From assembly GCF_002179965.1 (NCBI RefSeq), contig NZ_NGUQ01000035.1, positions 124,001 through 188,000 of the forward strand: 64,000 nucleotides of DNA, given 5' to 3'. Positions 35,220 through 44,694 of this stretch are shown in pieces (position 1 is the first letter of the stretch; every line of letters begins with the position of its first letter). The DNA is from Pandoraea sp. PE-S2T-3. Its GTDB lineage: Bacteria > Pseudomonadota > Gammaproteobacteria > Burkholderiales > Burkholderiaceae. The notes beneath the pieces are model-generated. The model did no database searches and was not told the origin of the DNA. It was given only the letters and a program-made list of their open reading frames with translations. Both the position numbers and the translations under genes were made by a program.

Positions 35220-37640
35220 TCAGAAGGGACCGCGCTCGCGGGCAATACGCATCGCGTGATTCGCGTGCAACTCTTCCTGATGCCGTTCACTCGGGCGCTC
35301 GCGGGCCACACGCATCACGTCCGGATTCACGCGGATACGGCGCATCACGTTGGCAAGATGCACCCGATCGCTCACCTGAATCAGGAAGCGCAGCGTGGCC
35401 GACTCGTCCGGCACCACCTCATCCATCCCGATGTGCACGATATTCGCGTCCGACGCCGTGATATCGGCGGCCACGCGCGAGAACACGCCACGGTTGTGAT
35501 GCACGAGCACCTTGATGCCGACGTCGAACATGCGGCCCGGCAGCGGTGCCCAGGCCACGTCGATCCAGCGCGTCGGATCTTTGCGATGGATGCGGCGCGC
35601 GACCGGACAATCGGTCGTGTGAATCGCCATGCCGAGGCCGATACCGATATAGCCCATGATCGCGTCGCCCGGAATCGGGCGGCAGCAAGCGGAGAACTGT
35701 ACCGACATGCCTTCGGTGCCGGTGATGAGCACCGGCGGGCCGACATTCTCGTCGCCGGTACGCGGGGCATCCGGATCGTCCGGGCTGTCGTCGTTCTCGC
35801 CTTCCTTGCCCGACGAGAGCACCGCGAGGCGCTTGGCCATGACGGCCGCCACACGGCGTCCGAGGCCGATGTCGGCGAAGATGTCCTGACGATCCTTGTT
35901 GCCGGTCCACTGCGCGAGCTTTTCCCAGATCTCCGGAGAAATCTCGCTCATGGTCAGGCCGTAGCCCTTCAATGCCTGCTCGACCAGACGCTCGCCAAGC
36001 TGTACCGACTCGGCAAAGCGCATCGTCTTGAGGTAATGCCGGATCACCGAGCGCGCCTTGCCGGTACGCACAAAGCCCAGCCACGCGGGGTTGGGCTTCG
36101 AATACGGGGCGGTAATCACTTCCACGATGTCGCCGTTCTTCAACTCGGTGCGCAGCGGCAGCAACTCGTTGTTGATCTTCACGGCCACGCACTGGTTACC
36201 CAGATCGCTGTGCACCGAATAGGCGAAATCGAGCGCCGTGGCGCCGCGCGGCAGCGCCATGATGCGTGCCTTGGGCGTGAAGACGTAGACGGCGTCGGGG
36301 AACAGGTCGATCTTGACGTGTTCGAGGAATTCGGTCGAATCGCCGGTCTCGCTCTGGATATCGAGCAGCGACTGCAACCATTGATGTGCGTACTTCTGCA
36401 CATCGTTCATGTCGGCGCCGCCGTTCTTGTACAGCCAGTGCGCCGCCACGCCCGCTTCCGCAATCTCGTGCATGTGACGGGTGCGGATCTGAAACTCGAT
36501 GGGCGTGCCGAACGGGCCGACGAGGGTCGTGTGCAACGACTGATAGCCGTTGACCTTCGGAATCGCGATGTAGTCCTTGAACTTGCCCGGCACCGGCTTG
36601 TAGAGCGCGTGCAGCACACCGAGCGAGAGGTAGCACTGCGGATTCGATTCAACGACGATACGGAAGCCGTAGACGTCGAGCACCTGCGAGAACGAGAGCT
36701 GCTTTTCCTGCATCTTGTTGTAGATGCTGAACAGCGTCTTCTCGCGGCCGAAGACGTCGGCACTCACGCCGCCTTCCTTGAGGGCTTTCTCGACGGCGTC
36801 GAGAATCTTGCCCACCACCTCGCGCCGGTTGCCGCGCGCGGCCTTGACGGCCTTGTCGAGCACGGCGTAACGACGCGGATGGTAATTCGCGAAGCTCAGA
36901 TCCTGAAGTTCGCGATAGGTATTGTTCAGGCCCAGCCGGTGGGCGATGGGCGCATAGATGTCGAGCGTTTCGCGCGCCACGCGGCGACGCTTCTCGGTCG
37001 ACGTAACGCCCAGCGTGCGCATGTTGTGCAGCCGGTCGGCGAGCTTGACGAGGATGACGCGCACGTCTCGCGCCATGGCGAGCAGCATCTTGCGGAAACT
37101 CTCCGCCTGCGCTTCCTCGCGGCTGCGAAACTCCATCTTGTCGAGTTTCGACAGACCGTCGACCAGTTCGGCGACTTTCGGACCGAAACGCTCAGCGAGT
37201 TCGGCCTTCGTCACACCCTGGTCTTCCATCACGTCGTGCAGCAGCGCAGCCATGATCGACTGTGCGTCGAGTTTCCACTCGGCACAGATCTCGGCAACGG
37301 CGACGGGATGGGTAATGTAAGGCTGTCCGCTCTGGCGATATTGGCCCAAATGGGCCTCGTCGCTGAACTGGAAGGCTTCTTTGATCTGCGCGAGTTCGCT
37401 TTCCTTGAGGTACTCCCCAAGCATGCCCTTCAGACGGGCAATCGATACGACCTCGTGCTTGCGCGGCTGCTCGGGCGTCGCAGTCGGACCGAAGAGGTGC
37501 CGATACGACTGTTCGAGCAGTGCGTCGATGTACTGCCGCGTGGCGCTTTCGCCCTTTTTCTTCTTGCGCTCGGGCTTGGGCTCCCCCGCTTTGGGTTCAT
37601 CCGCAGCGATGGACGTAGCCGGTGATTTCGCGTGACTCAT
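35220..37640 (-). CDS. spoT: bifunctional (p)ppGpp synthetase/hydrolase
   Basis: 806 residues. Controls the stringent-response alarmone. The HD hydrolase at about 75-230 has intact LLHDVMED (near 130) and LVKLADRLHNMRTL; the synthetase at about 280-410 has DVYGFRIVVES, KFKDYIAIPKVNGYQSLHTT and EFQIRTRHMHEIAE; then TGS (VYVFTPKARIMALPRGATALD), a zinc-finger/helical part and a C-terminal ACT domain at about 725-795. Both catalytic halves look active. The N-terminus carries a 35-residue Lys-rich tail (PERKKKKGES). Last gene of the operon with rpoZ and gmk. Confidence 0.95.
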   Translation of the reverse strand: MSHAKSPATSIAADEPKAGEPKPERKKKKGESATRQYIDALLEQSYRHLFGPTATPEQPRKHEVVSIARLKGMLGEYLKESELAQIKEAFQFSDEAHLGQYRQSGQPYITHPVAVAEICAEWKLDAQSIMAALLHDVMEDQGVTKAELAERFGPKVAELVDGLSKLDKMEFRSREEAQAESFRKMLLAMARDVRVILVKLADRLHNMRTLGVTSTEKRRRVARETLDIYAPIAHRLGLNNTYRELQDLSFANYHPRRYAVLDKAVKAARGNRREVVGKILDAVEKALKEGGVSADVFGREKTLFSIYNKMQEKQLSFSQVLDVYGFRIVVESNPQCYLSLGVLHALYKPVPGKFKDYIAIPKVNGYQSLHTTLVGPFGTPIEFQIRTRHMHEIAEAGVAAHWLYKNGGADMNDVQKYAHQWLQSLLDIQSETGDSTEFLEHVKIDLFPDAVYVFTPKARIMALPRGATALDFAYSVHSDLGNQCVAVKINNELLPLRTELKNGDIVEVITAPYSKPNPAWLGFVRTGKARSVIRHYLKTMRFAESVQLGERLVEQALKGYGLTMSEISPEIWEKLAQWTGNKDRQDIFADIGLGRRVAAVMAKRLAVLSSGKEGENDDSPDDPDAPRTGDENVGPPVLITGTEGMSVQFSACCRPIPGDAIMGYIGIGLGMAIHTTDCPVARRIHRKDPTRWIDVAWAPLPGRMFDVGIKVLVHHNRGVFSRVAADITASDANIVHIGMDEVVPDESATLRFLIQVSDRVHLANVMRRIRVNPDVMRVARERPSERHQEELHANHAMRIARERGPF

Positions 37641-37703
37641 ACGTGTACCTGCATCGTCGAGCGGCCCGGAACGTCACATCGCATTAGTGCTGTCTCCCGA
37701 AAA

Positions 37704-37910
37704 TCAGAGCGGCACTTTCTTGAGCATCTCGATGCCCACCTGACCCGCAGCGATTTCGCGCAGCGCGACGACGGTCGGCTTGTCCTTGTTGTTCTCGAGC
37801 TTCGGCGTGTGACCTTGCGCCAGTTGGCGGGCGCGGTAGGTCGCAGCGAGTGCGAGCTCGAAGCGATTCGGGATTTGTTTCAGGCAATCTTCAACGGTAA
37901 TTCGGGCCAT
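37704..37910 (-). CDS. rpoZ: RNA polymerase omega subunit
   Basis: 68 residues: [19 protein letters not shown] ... [11 protein letters not shown] ... [14 protein letters not shown]. Assists assembly of beta' and forms part of a ppGpp site, consistent with being just before spoT. The start ATG is at 37910; a longer open frame upstream is not used. AAGGA eight bases before the ATG is the ribosome site, and it lies in a small hairpin (see 37911-37923). Confidence 0.96.
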   Translation of the reverse strand: MARITVEDCLKQIPNRFELALAATYRARQLAQGHTPKLENNKDKPTVVALREIAAGQVGIEMLKKVPL

Positions 37911-37923
37911 AAGGAGGTTCCTT
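37911..37923 (-). promoter_or_regulatory. small hairpin over the rpoZ ribosome site
   Basis: AAGGA-ACC-TCCTT on the rpoZ strand ends directly at the ATG. The 5-bp stem would pair the Shine-Dalgarno AAGGA with a TCCTT just before the start codon. Short, so its effect may be weak. Confidence 0.4.
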
Positions 37924-38010
37924 CTCAATATAGGGCGTATTCTATCGCAGCCGGCGAACACTCGCGCAAAACGCGAACGCCAGCCAGCGCGCAGCGATAC
38001 GTAAAACGGG

Positions 38011-38688
38011 TTATTCGTCTTCCTGCGGCGAGTGAATGCCGAGTTCGATGAACAGTGATTCGTGACGCGCGCGCTGCGATGTGAAGCCCAAACGCGTGGC
38101 CGTGACCACCGATTGCAGCTCCGCCAGCGCACGCTGGAAGTCTTCATTGATGATGATGAAGTCCGCTTCCGGGGCGTGAGCCATCTCACCACCGGCCGCC
38201 AGCAAACGGCGCGTGATGACGTTCGGCTCATCCTGACCGCGCTTCTTAAGGCGCTCCTCAAGTGCCGCGATCGACGGCGGCAGAATGAAGATGCCCACGG
38301 CATTGATAAAGCGCTTGCGCACCTGCTGAGCGCCTTGCCAATCGATTTCCAGCAGCACGTCGTGACCGTCGCGCATCTGCTCTTCGATCCACACGCGCGA
38401 CGTGCCGTAGTAGTTACCGTGCACTTCGGCGCTTTCGAGGAATTCCCCCTGCTTGCGACGCGCGACGAAATCTTCTGCGGTTAGAAAGTGATATTGCACG
38501 CCGTCCTCTTCACCGGGACGCGGCGGGCGTGTGGTGCTCGAGATCGACAGACGGATCTCGTCGTCCTGCGCGAGCAGTGCGTTCACGAGCGTGGATTTGC
38601 CCGCGCCCGAGGGGGCGACCACCATGAACAGATTGCCGGGATATTCGGCATGCAAGGCGGTTTGCGGGATGGGCGATTGCGGGGACAT
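38011..38688 (-). CDS. gmk: guanylate kinase
   Basis: 225 residues. Phosphorylates GMP to GDP. P-loop APSGAGKST at 25-33, GMP-binding [19 protein letters not shown] and GNYYGTSR, lid region RLKKRGQDE. Starts five bases after the yicC stop; rpoZ follows after 100 bases. Confidence 0.96.
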   Translation of the reverse strand: MSPQSPIPQTALHAEYPGNLFMVVAPSGAGKSTLVNALLAQDDEIRLSISSTTRPPRPGEEDGVQYHFLTAEDFVARRKQGEFLESAEVHGNYYGTSRVWIEEQMRDGHDVLLEIDWQGAQQVRKRFINAVGIFILPPSIAALEERLKKRGQDEPNVITRRLLAAGGEMAHAPEADFIIINEDFQRALAELQSVVTATRLGFTSQRARHESLFIELGIHSPQEDE

Positions 38689-38693
38689 GCGAG

Positions 38694-39623
38694 TTACTCC
38701 AGGTTCTGCACTTGCTCGCGCATCTGCTCGATGTAGAGCTTGAGCTCCATCGAGGCATCGGCAAGTTCTTTCGAGGCGGCCTTCGAGCCGAGCGTATTCG
38801 CTTCGCGATTGAGCTCCTGCATCATGAAGTCCAGCCGTTTGCCCACCAAGCCCCCCTTGTCGAGGATGTGGCGGGTTTCCTTCAGGTGTGCATCGAGGCG
38901 GGTGAGTTCTTCCGCCACGTCGATGCGCACGCCGTACATCGTCACTTCCTGACGAATACGATCGGCAATCTCTTCCTTGCCCGGTGCCGCAGCCCCTTCG
39001 GGAATCACGATGCCCAGCGCTTCATGCAGACGATCGACGATCTTCTGCTGATGGCGCGCGACCAATTCCGGCACGAGCGGTTGCAGGCCCGTGAGGATCG
39101 TTTCCATGCGTTCGATACGCTCGATCAGGCTTTGCTTGAGTTGCGCGCCTTCGCGCTTGCGCACGTCGACGAGATCGCCGATGGCGGCGCGGCCTGCATC
39201 GATGACAGCTTCGCGCAAAGCTTCGGCCGTGACCGACTCTTCGCCGAGCACGCCCGGCCAGCGCAGAATTTCACCGGTGCGCATCCGTTCCGCATCGGGA
39301 AAGAGCGCGAGCACCTGTTGTTCGAGGTCGGCGAGCTGGCGCACGGCGTCGATGTTCAGCGCGCCATTCACACCGCTTTCGGGGCGTTGCACGTTTATGC
39401 GGATGTCGACCTTGCCGCGCGAGAGCTTGGCCGTCAGGCCTTCGCGCAGTGTCGGCTCGCACGCGCGCGCCTCTTCCGGCATACGGAAAGCCAGATCGAG
39501 GAAGCGCGAATTAACCGTGCGCAATTCGACCGACACGCTCGCGCCTGCGGCTCCATCGGCATGCGCAATGTCGCGCGTGACGCTGGCGTAGCCGGTCATA
39601 CTATAGATATTGTTGTCTTTCAT
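38694..39623 (-). CDS. yicC: YicC family endoribonuclease
   Basis: 309 residues from the ATG at 39623 ([15 protein letters not shown]); the N-terminal 'SMTGYA' is the family signature, and the upstream open frame is not used. The C-terminal DUF1732 part has [32 protein letters not shown] and [12 protein letters not shown]. YicC proteins act in small-RNA turnover with polynucleotide phosphorylase. First gene of yicC-gmk-rpoZ-spoT; divergent from rph, another RNase. Confidence 0.93.
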   Translation of the reverse strand: MKDNNIYSMTGYASVTRDIAHADGAAGASVSVELRTVNSRFLDLAFRMPEEARACEPTLREGLTAKLSRGKVDIRINVQRPESGVNGALNIDAVRQLADLEQQVLALFPDAERMRTGEILRWPGVLGEESVTAEALREAVIDAGRAAIGDLVDVRKREGAQLKQSLIERIERMETILTGLQPLVPELVARHQQKIVDRLHEALGIVIPEGAAAPGKEEIADRIRQEVTMYGVRIDVAEELTRLDAHLKETRHILDKGGLVGKRLDFMMQELNREANTLGSKAASKELADASMELKLYIEQMREQVQNLE

Positions 39624-39802
39624 CGGGGTGACCGGTACCACACGCCCATGACACTTTGTCAGCGGGACGGATGCAGCAGCCGGTTTTGCATGCATGGATG
39701 AAATGCGATTATCGCATTTTCCGGCCGAAGGGCTGGCGAATCGCGTTTAGCGATACCATTCGGGTATTGCTGCATAAACTCACCCTCGCAGGACACTCAC
39801 CC

Positions 39803-40531
39803 ATGACGCAAATCACCCGCCCGGACGGCCGTGCGCAAAACGCACTGCGCCCCGTGCGCATCACCCGCCAATACACCCGTTACGCCGAAGGTTCCGTGCT
39901 CATCGAATGCGGCGAAACCAAGGTCATCTGCACCGCCAGCGTCGAAGAAAAGGTGCCGGGCTTTCTGCGCGACTCCGGTCAGGGCTGGCTCACGGCTGAA
40001 TATGGCATGCTGCCGCGAGCCACGCACACCCGTAGCGACCGCGAAGCCGCACGCGGCAAGCAAAGCGGCCGCACGCAGGAAATTCAGCGCCTGATCGGCC
40101 GCTCGCTGCGCGCCGTGTTCGATCTGGAGAAATTCGGTCCGCGCACCATCCAGATCGACTGCGACGTGCTTCAGGCCGACGGCGGCACGCGTTGCGCCTC
40201 GATCACCGGCGCATTTGTCGCCGCACACGACGCCGTGTCGAAACTCATCGCCGCCGGCAAGCTCGAAGCGTCGCCCATCCGCGCCCACGTGGCGGCCGTG
40301 TCGGTCGGCATGTATCAAGGCCAGCCGGTGCTCGACCTGAACTACGCCGAAGACTCCGCCTGCGACACAGACATGAACGTCATCATGACGAGCGAAGGCG
40401 GTTTCGTGGAAATTCAGGGCACCGCCGAAGGCACCCCGTTCACGCGCGAACAAAGCAACGTGCTGCTCGATCTGGCGGATGCTGGCATTCGTCAGTTGAT
40501 CGATGCGCAAAAGCGCGCGCTGGGAGTGTAA
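39803..40531 (+). CDS. rph: ribonuclease PH
   Basis: 242 residues from the ATG at 39803, CAGGA upstream. Phosphorolytic 3' exonuclease that trims tRNA ends. Signatures: [49 protein letters not shown] and the catalytic Asp region [16 protein letters not shown]. Full length, unlike the frameshifted rph of E. coli K-12. Two bases before rdgB. Confidence 0.96.
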   Translation: MTQITRPDGRAQNALRPVRITRQYTRYAEGSVLIECGETKVICTASVEEKVPGFLRDSGQGWLTAEYGMLPRATHTRSDREAARGKQSGRTQEIQRLIGRSLRAVFDLEKFGPRTIQIDCDVLQADGGTRCASITGAFVAAHDAVSKLIAAGKLEASPIRAHVAAVSVGMYQGQPVLDLNYAEDSACDTDMNVIMTSEGGFVEIQGTAEGTPFTREQSNVLLDLADAGIRQLIDAQKRALGV

Positions 40532-40533
40532 CG

Positions 40534-41151
40534 ATGGCGATGCAGAAGATCGTGCTGGCGTCGAACAACCCGGGCAAGTTGCGCGAGTTTGCGTCGCTGT
40601 TCGAGCCGCTCGGCATTGAACTCGTGCCGCAGGGCATGCTCGGCGTGTCGGAAGCGGAAGAGCCGCACGTGACCTTCATCGAGAACGCGCTGGCCAAGGC
40701 ACGCCATGCGGCGGCGGCCACCGGCCTGCCCGCGCTCGCAGACGATTCGGGGCTGTGCGTACCGATTCTCGGCGGTGCACCGGGCGTCTATTCGGCGCGC
40801 TACGCCGCACGTGCGGGTCGTGAAAAGTCGGATGCCGCCAACAACAAGCATTTGATCGAACAACTCGCGCCGCACGCCGACAAACCCGGCTATCGCGACG
40901 CGTATTACTTCGCTGCGCTGGTGCTGGTGCGTCATGCCGAAGATCCGCAGCCGATCATTGCCGAAGGCCGCTGGGACGGCGAAATCGTCGACACACCGCG
41001 TGGTGCGCACGGTTTCGGATACGACCCGCACTTCCTGATTCGTTCGTTGAATCAGACCGCTTCGGAACTCGATCCTGCCGTGAAGAACGCCCACAGCCAC
41101 CGCGCTCGCGCGCTGCGTGTGCTTCTCGAAAAGCTGGGCCGGGAGGCGTGA
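40534..41151 (+). CDS. rdgB: XTP/dITP diphosphatase (Ham1 family)
   Basis: 205 residues. Removes ITP/XTP and deoxy forms from the nucleotide pool. Motifs: VLASNNPGKLREF, the catalytic LADDSGLCV, and GFGYDPHFLI. The start ATG is two bases after the rph stop; the frame open upstream is inside rph. Confidence 0.96.
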   Translation: MAMQKIVLASNNPGKLREFASLFEPLGIELVPQGMLGVSEAEEPHVTFIENALAKARHAAAATGLPALADDSGLCVPILGGAPGVYSARYAARAGREKSDAANNKHLIEQLAPHADKPGYRDAYYFAALVLVRHAEDPQPIIAEGRWDGEIVDTPRGAHGFGYDPHFLIRSLNQTASELDPAVKNAHSHRARALRVLLEKLGREA

Positions 41152-41156
41152 CCGGT

Positions 41157-42377
41157 ATGACTGAATCCACGATGTCCGTACAGAACTTCCTGCGGCCCGG
41201 CAAAATCAGCTTGCCGGCCTTGCCGCCGATGTCGCTGTACGTGCATTTTCCGTGGTGCGTGCGCAAGTGCCCGTATTGCGACTTCAACTCGCACGAGTGG
41301 CGTGGCGCAGGCGGCGCGCAGGCGTTCCCCGAGCAGGCGTATCTCGATGCCTTGCGTCAGGATCTGGAGCAATCGCTGCCGCTGGTGTGGGGGCGTCCGG
41401 TGCATACCGTATTCATCGGCGGCGGCACGCCCAGCCTGCTGTCGGCTGCCGGGCTCGACCGGTTGCTGTCGGACTTGCGCGCGCTGCTGCCGCTCGACGC
41501 CGACGCCGAGATCACCATGGAGGCAAACCCGGGCACGTTCGAAGCAGACAAGTTCCGCAGCTTCCGGGCGAGCGGCATCAACCGTCTGTCGATCGGGATT
41601 CAGAGCTTCAACAGCGAGCATCTGAAGGCGCTGGGTCGCATTCACGATGGTGACGAAGCGCGTCATGCCATCGAAATCGCGCAGGCGAACTTCGACAATT
41701 TCAATCTCGACCTGATGTTCGCGCTGCCGAACCAGACGCTTGCGCAGTGTCAGCAGGACGTGGAAACGGCGTTGTCGTTCTCGCCGCCGCATTTGTCGCT
41801 GTACCACCTGACGCTCGAACCGAACACGCAATTCCACAAATATCCGCCGACCGTGCCCGACGATGACACTGCGGCCGACATGCAGGACTGGATTGCCGAG
41901 CGTACGGCGACGGGCGGCTTCGAGCATTACGAAGTGTCGGCTTATGCGCAGCCGCATCGTCGCGCGAAGCACAACCAGAACTACTGGGAATTCGGCGACT
42001 ATCTCGGCATTGGCGCGGGCGCGCACAGCAAGATTTCGTTCCCGCATCGGGTCTTGCGCCAGATTCGGCACAAGCATCCGCAACGCTTTATGGAAGCGGC
42101 TGCCGCTGGCAGCGCCGTGCAGGAGGAGAACGAAGTCGATGCGCGCGATCTGCCGTTCGAGTTCATGCTGAACGCGTTGCGACTTACGGGCGGGGTAAAA
42201 AGCGAGTTGTTTGCCGATCGCACCGGCTTGCCGATGTCGAAGATCGCGAAAGGGCTGACGGCTGCCGTCGAAAAGGGACTGCTCGTCGACGACCCGCAGC
42301 GCATTGCGCCTACCGAGTTGGGACAGCGATTCCTGAACGACCTGCAAGGGATGTTTCTGGACCGCTCGGGTAGCTAA
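41157..42377 (+). CDS. hemW: radical SAM HemW-type protein (oxygen-independent coproporphyrinogen oxidase-like)
   Basis: 406 residues. CxxxCxxC cluster site in PWCVRKCPYCDFNSH near residue 33; GGGTPSLL, TMEANPGTFE, the HNQNYWEFGDYLGIGAGAHS stretch and a C-terminal winged-helix part typical of HemW, a haem chaperone rather than a true oxidase. The ATG at 41157 is chosen because GGGAGG lies ten bases upstream; GTG at 41148 overlaps the rdgB stop and is the alternative. Confidence 0.93.
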   Translation: MTESTMSVQNFLRPGKISLPALPPMSLYVHFPWCVRKCPYCDFNSHEWRGAGGAQAFPEQAYLDALRQDLEQSLPLVWGRPVHTVFIGGGTPSLLSAAGLDRLLSDLRALLPLDADAEITMEANPGTFEADKFRSFRASGINRLSIGIQSFNSEHLKALGRIHDGDEARHAIEIAQANFDNFNLDLMFALPNQTLAQCQQDVETALSFSPPHLSLYHLTLEPNTQFHKYPPTVPDDDTAADMQDWIAERTATGGFEHYEVSAYAQPHRRAKHNQNYWEFGDYLGIGAGAHSKISFPHRVLRQIRHKHPQRFMEAAAAGSAVQEENEVDARDLPFEFMLNALRLTGGVKSELFADRTGLPMSKIAKGLTAAVEKGLLVDDPQRIAPTELGQRFLNDLQGMFLDRSGS

Positions 42378-42409
42378 CTGCTGCTACCGCTAGTCGAAAT
42401 CGTTGTAGA

Positions 42410-42448
42410 AATGCCCGCCACATCCTGATAGATGTGGCGGGCATTTTT
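42410..42448 (+). terminator. Rho-independent terminator of rph-rdgB-hemW
   Basis: 15-bp perfect stem (42410-42424 with 42431-42445, core ATGCCCGCCACATC), loop CTGATA, T-run 42444-42448. Confidence 0.92.
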
Positions 42449-42495
42449 CATAGGGCGATCACACATTGAGGCAACGACAGCGCCCTGCCCTGCCC

Positions 42496-44247
42496 TCACC
42501 CCAGCGCCGTACCAATCTCCCGCAGCGCCTTCCGAATGATCTTGCCGGTGACGGTCATCGGCAATTCCGGCAGGAACACGACCTTGCGCGGGTATTCGTG
42601 GGCGGCGAGCCGTGTCTTCACGAAATTCTGAATTTCACGAGACAGTTCTTCCGACGGTTCAAAGCCCTCACGCAGCACGACGAACGCCTTCACGATTTCC
42701 GTACGAAGCTCGTCCGGCTCGCCGATCACGGCGGCGAATTGCACCGACGGATGCCGGATCAGACAGTCTTCGATAGGCCCGGGGCCGATGCGATAGCCGG
42801 CGCTGGTGATGACGTCGTCCGAGCGGCCAGTGAAGGTGATGTAGCCCTGTTCGTCGACAAAGCCCGCGTCGCCGGTGAGCAGGAAGTCGCCGCGATACTT
42901 CTCCATCGTGGCGTCGGGGTTATGCCAGTAGCCGAGGAACATGACCGGGTTCGGCCGGGCAATCGCGATATTGCCGACCGCGCCGACGGGCAAAGGCACG
43001 CCGTCGTCATCGACGATGGTCACGGCGTGACCGCGCACGGCACGTCCGATGGCGCCGGGCAGTGCGGGGAATTCCGACGCGCATGACGACACGACCATGT
43101 TGCATTCCGTCTGCCCGTAGAACTCGTTAATGTCCACGCCGAGATGTTCGCGCCCCCACGCCAGCAGTTCGGGGCCGAGCGATTCACCGCCGCTGGCGAC
43201 CGAACGCAGTTGCAGCGGCCAATGCTCGCGCGGCGACGTAACGGTGCGCAGCATCTTGAGCGCAGTCGGCGGCAGGAACGTGTTTCGCACGCCGTGGCGC
43301 GCCATCAGATCGAACGCGGCGACCGGGTCGAACTTCTCGAAGCGTCGCGAGAGCACCGGCACACCGTGATGCAGCGCGGGCAGCAGCACATCGAGCAGAC
43401 CGCCGATCCAAGCCCAGTCGGCGGGCGTCCAGATCAGATCGCCTTCGTGAGGAAAGCCGTTGTGCGAGGTTTCGACGCCGGGCAGGTGCCCGAGCAACAC
43501 GCGGTGCGCGTGCAGCGCGCCCTTCGGCTTGCCGGTGGTGCCCGAGGTATAGATGATCAACGCGGGCGCGTCTGCGCGGGTCTGCACGGGCTCGAAGGCG
43601 GCTTCGCGCCGGGCGATAGCGGGCCAGAGCGCAAGCAAGCCGTCTTCGGCGACACCCCAGTCTTCGTCATCCGAGACATGGTGATGGGCTTCGGGCAGAT
43701 CGTCGTGAACGACGTAGACGAGTCGCAGGTCGGGCAATTCGCCGCGAATGTCGTCGATCTTGCCGATGCTGGCGAGGTCCGTGACGAGGACGGCGGCACC
43801 GGAGTTTTGCAGGCGATAGGCAAGCGCTTCGGGGCCGAACAGCGTGAAGAGCGGCACGGCGATGGCGCCGAGCTTGTAGGCGGCGACGTGGGCGACGAGC
43901 GTGGCGGGCGACTGGGGCAGGAAAATGCCGATGCGATCGCCGGCCTTGACGCCGTTGGCGCGCCATTCGTTGGCGAGTCGATTGGAGAGTTCTTTTAGTA
44001 CGTCGAAGGTGAGCCGTACGTGCACGCCGTCGGCGCTCTCGTGAATGAGGGCGAGGCGGTTGGAGCCATCGGCCCACTTATCGCAGACGTCCACGCCAAT
44101 GTTGTAGAGCGTGGGAATCTGCCACGCGAAGGGGGTGTCGCTGGCGGCATTCGGGATGCTTGGGGAATTTCGGGTATGGGTCGCGCGCTCGCCACTGGCG
44201 TCATTTGACGTCTCACGGGCGGAATCGCGGGAGGTGTCGGCATCCAT
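42496..44247 (-). CDS. AMP-binding acyl-CoA synthetase (acetyl/medium-chain type)
   Basis: 583 residues from the ATG at 44247 (GGAG seven bases upstream; ATG at 44265 possible). Activates a carboxylic acid through an acyl-adenylate. P-loop YTSGTTGKPKGALH near residue 240, EFYGQTECN, and C-terminal GRSDDVITSAGYRIGP and the catalytic Lys in TVTGKIIRK. The Ser/Thr-rich first 40 residues are not conserved. Substrate chain length cannot be told. Convergent with hemW. Confidence 0.9.
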   Translation of the reverse strand: MDADTSRDSARETSNDASGERATHTRNSPSIPNAASDTPFAWQIPTLYNIGVDVCDKWADGSNRLALIHESADGVHVRLTFDVLKELSNRLANEWRANGVKAGDRIGIFLPQSPATLVAHVAAYKLGAIAVPLFTLFGPEALAYRLQNSGAAVLVTDLASIGKIDDIRGELPDLRLVYVVHDDLPEAHHHVSDDEDWGVAEDGLLALWPAIARREAAFEPVQTRADAPALIIYTSGTTGKPKGALHAHRVLLGHLPGVETSHNGFPHEGDLIWTPADWAWIGGLLDVLLPALHHGVPVLSRRFEKFDPVAAFDLMARHGVRNTFLPPTALKMLRTVTSPREHWPLQLRSVASGGESLGPELLAWGREHLGVDINEFYGQTECNMVVSSCASEFPALPGAIGRAVRGHAVTIVDDDGVPLPVGAVGNIAIARPNPVMFLGYWHNPDATMEKYRGDFLLTGDAGFVDEQGYITFTGRSDDVITSAGYRIGPGPIEDCLIRHPSVQFAAVIGEPDELRTEIVKAFVVLREGFEPSEELSREIQNFVKTRLAAHEYPRKVVFLPELPMTVTGKIIRKALREIGTALG

Positions 44248-44561
44248 GCGGTGTCTCCGGGTCATGTCTGGCCTCGCACGGCACGCCGGGAGCGGTCACC
44301 GTACGTCTGGAAGCATGATGCATGCCGGACGCGGACAAAACAAGGGGGAGATGGGGGAACTCTTGGATTTAAGCGGGGTGTGAGGCGATTTTGGTGTGTT
44401 TGAGGCTTCACATCGGGAGGCGAGCGGGTATAATGCGCGCTGCCGTGCGGTACCGGACTGCGTCGGAAACCCGACGCCGATTCCCCCGGACCGCACGCTT
44501 CTCGAAGCCGTCGTTCCAGACGGCATCAACAGCCACGACAGTTGGTCGTGCGCAACGCCCC
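44248..44561. other. intergenic region before tRNA-Ser
   Basis: Holds the tRNA promoter (44407-44434) and presumably the leftward acyl-CoA synthetase promoter. No other gene or repeat seen. The tRNA precursor would have a leader of about 120 bases. Confidence 0.5.
44407..44434 (+). promoter_or_regulatory. sigma-70 promoter of tRNA-Ser
   Basis: TTCACA (44407-44412), 16 bases, TATAAT (44429-44434), GC-rich discriminator GCGCGC after it, as usual for stable-RNA promoters. Confidence 0.65.
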
Positions 44562-44651
44562 GGAGGCGTGCCAGAGTGGTTTAATGGACTGGTCTTGAAA
44601 ACCAGCGAAGGGGTAACCCTTCCGTGAGTTCGAATCTCACCGCCTCCGCCA
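44562..44651 (+). tRNA. tRNA-Ser (anticodon UGA)
   Basis: 90 bases including an encoded CCA. Acceptor GGAGGCG pairs with CGCCTCC; anticodon stem CTGGT/ACCAG with loop CTTGAAA, anticodon TGA at 44596-44598; a long variable arm (GCGAAGGGGTAACCCTTCC) marks it as serine; T loop GTTCGAATC. Confidence 0.97.
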
Positions 44652-44694
44652 AAATTCTTTGCAAATCATCTGAAATTCAACGTTTTTCGACGCA

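Noticed and set aside
44535-44660. tRNA gene as an integration site (attB) for a mobile element
   Set aside because: No integrase, no repeat of the tRNA 3' end and no change in gene style next to it apart from the exoprotein locus; no evidence of an island boundary.
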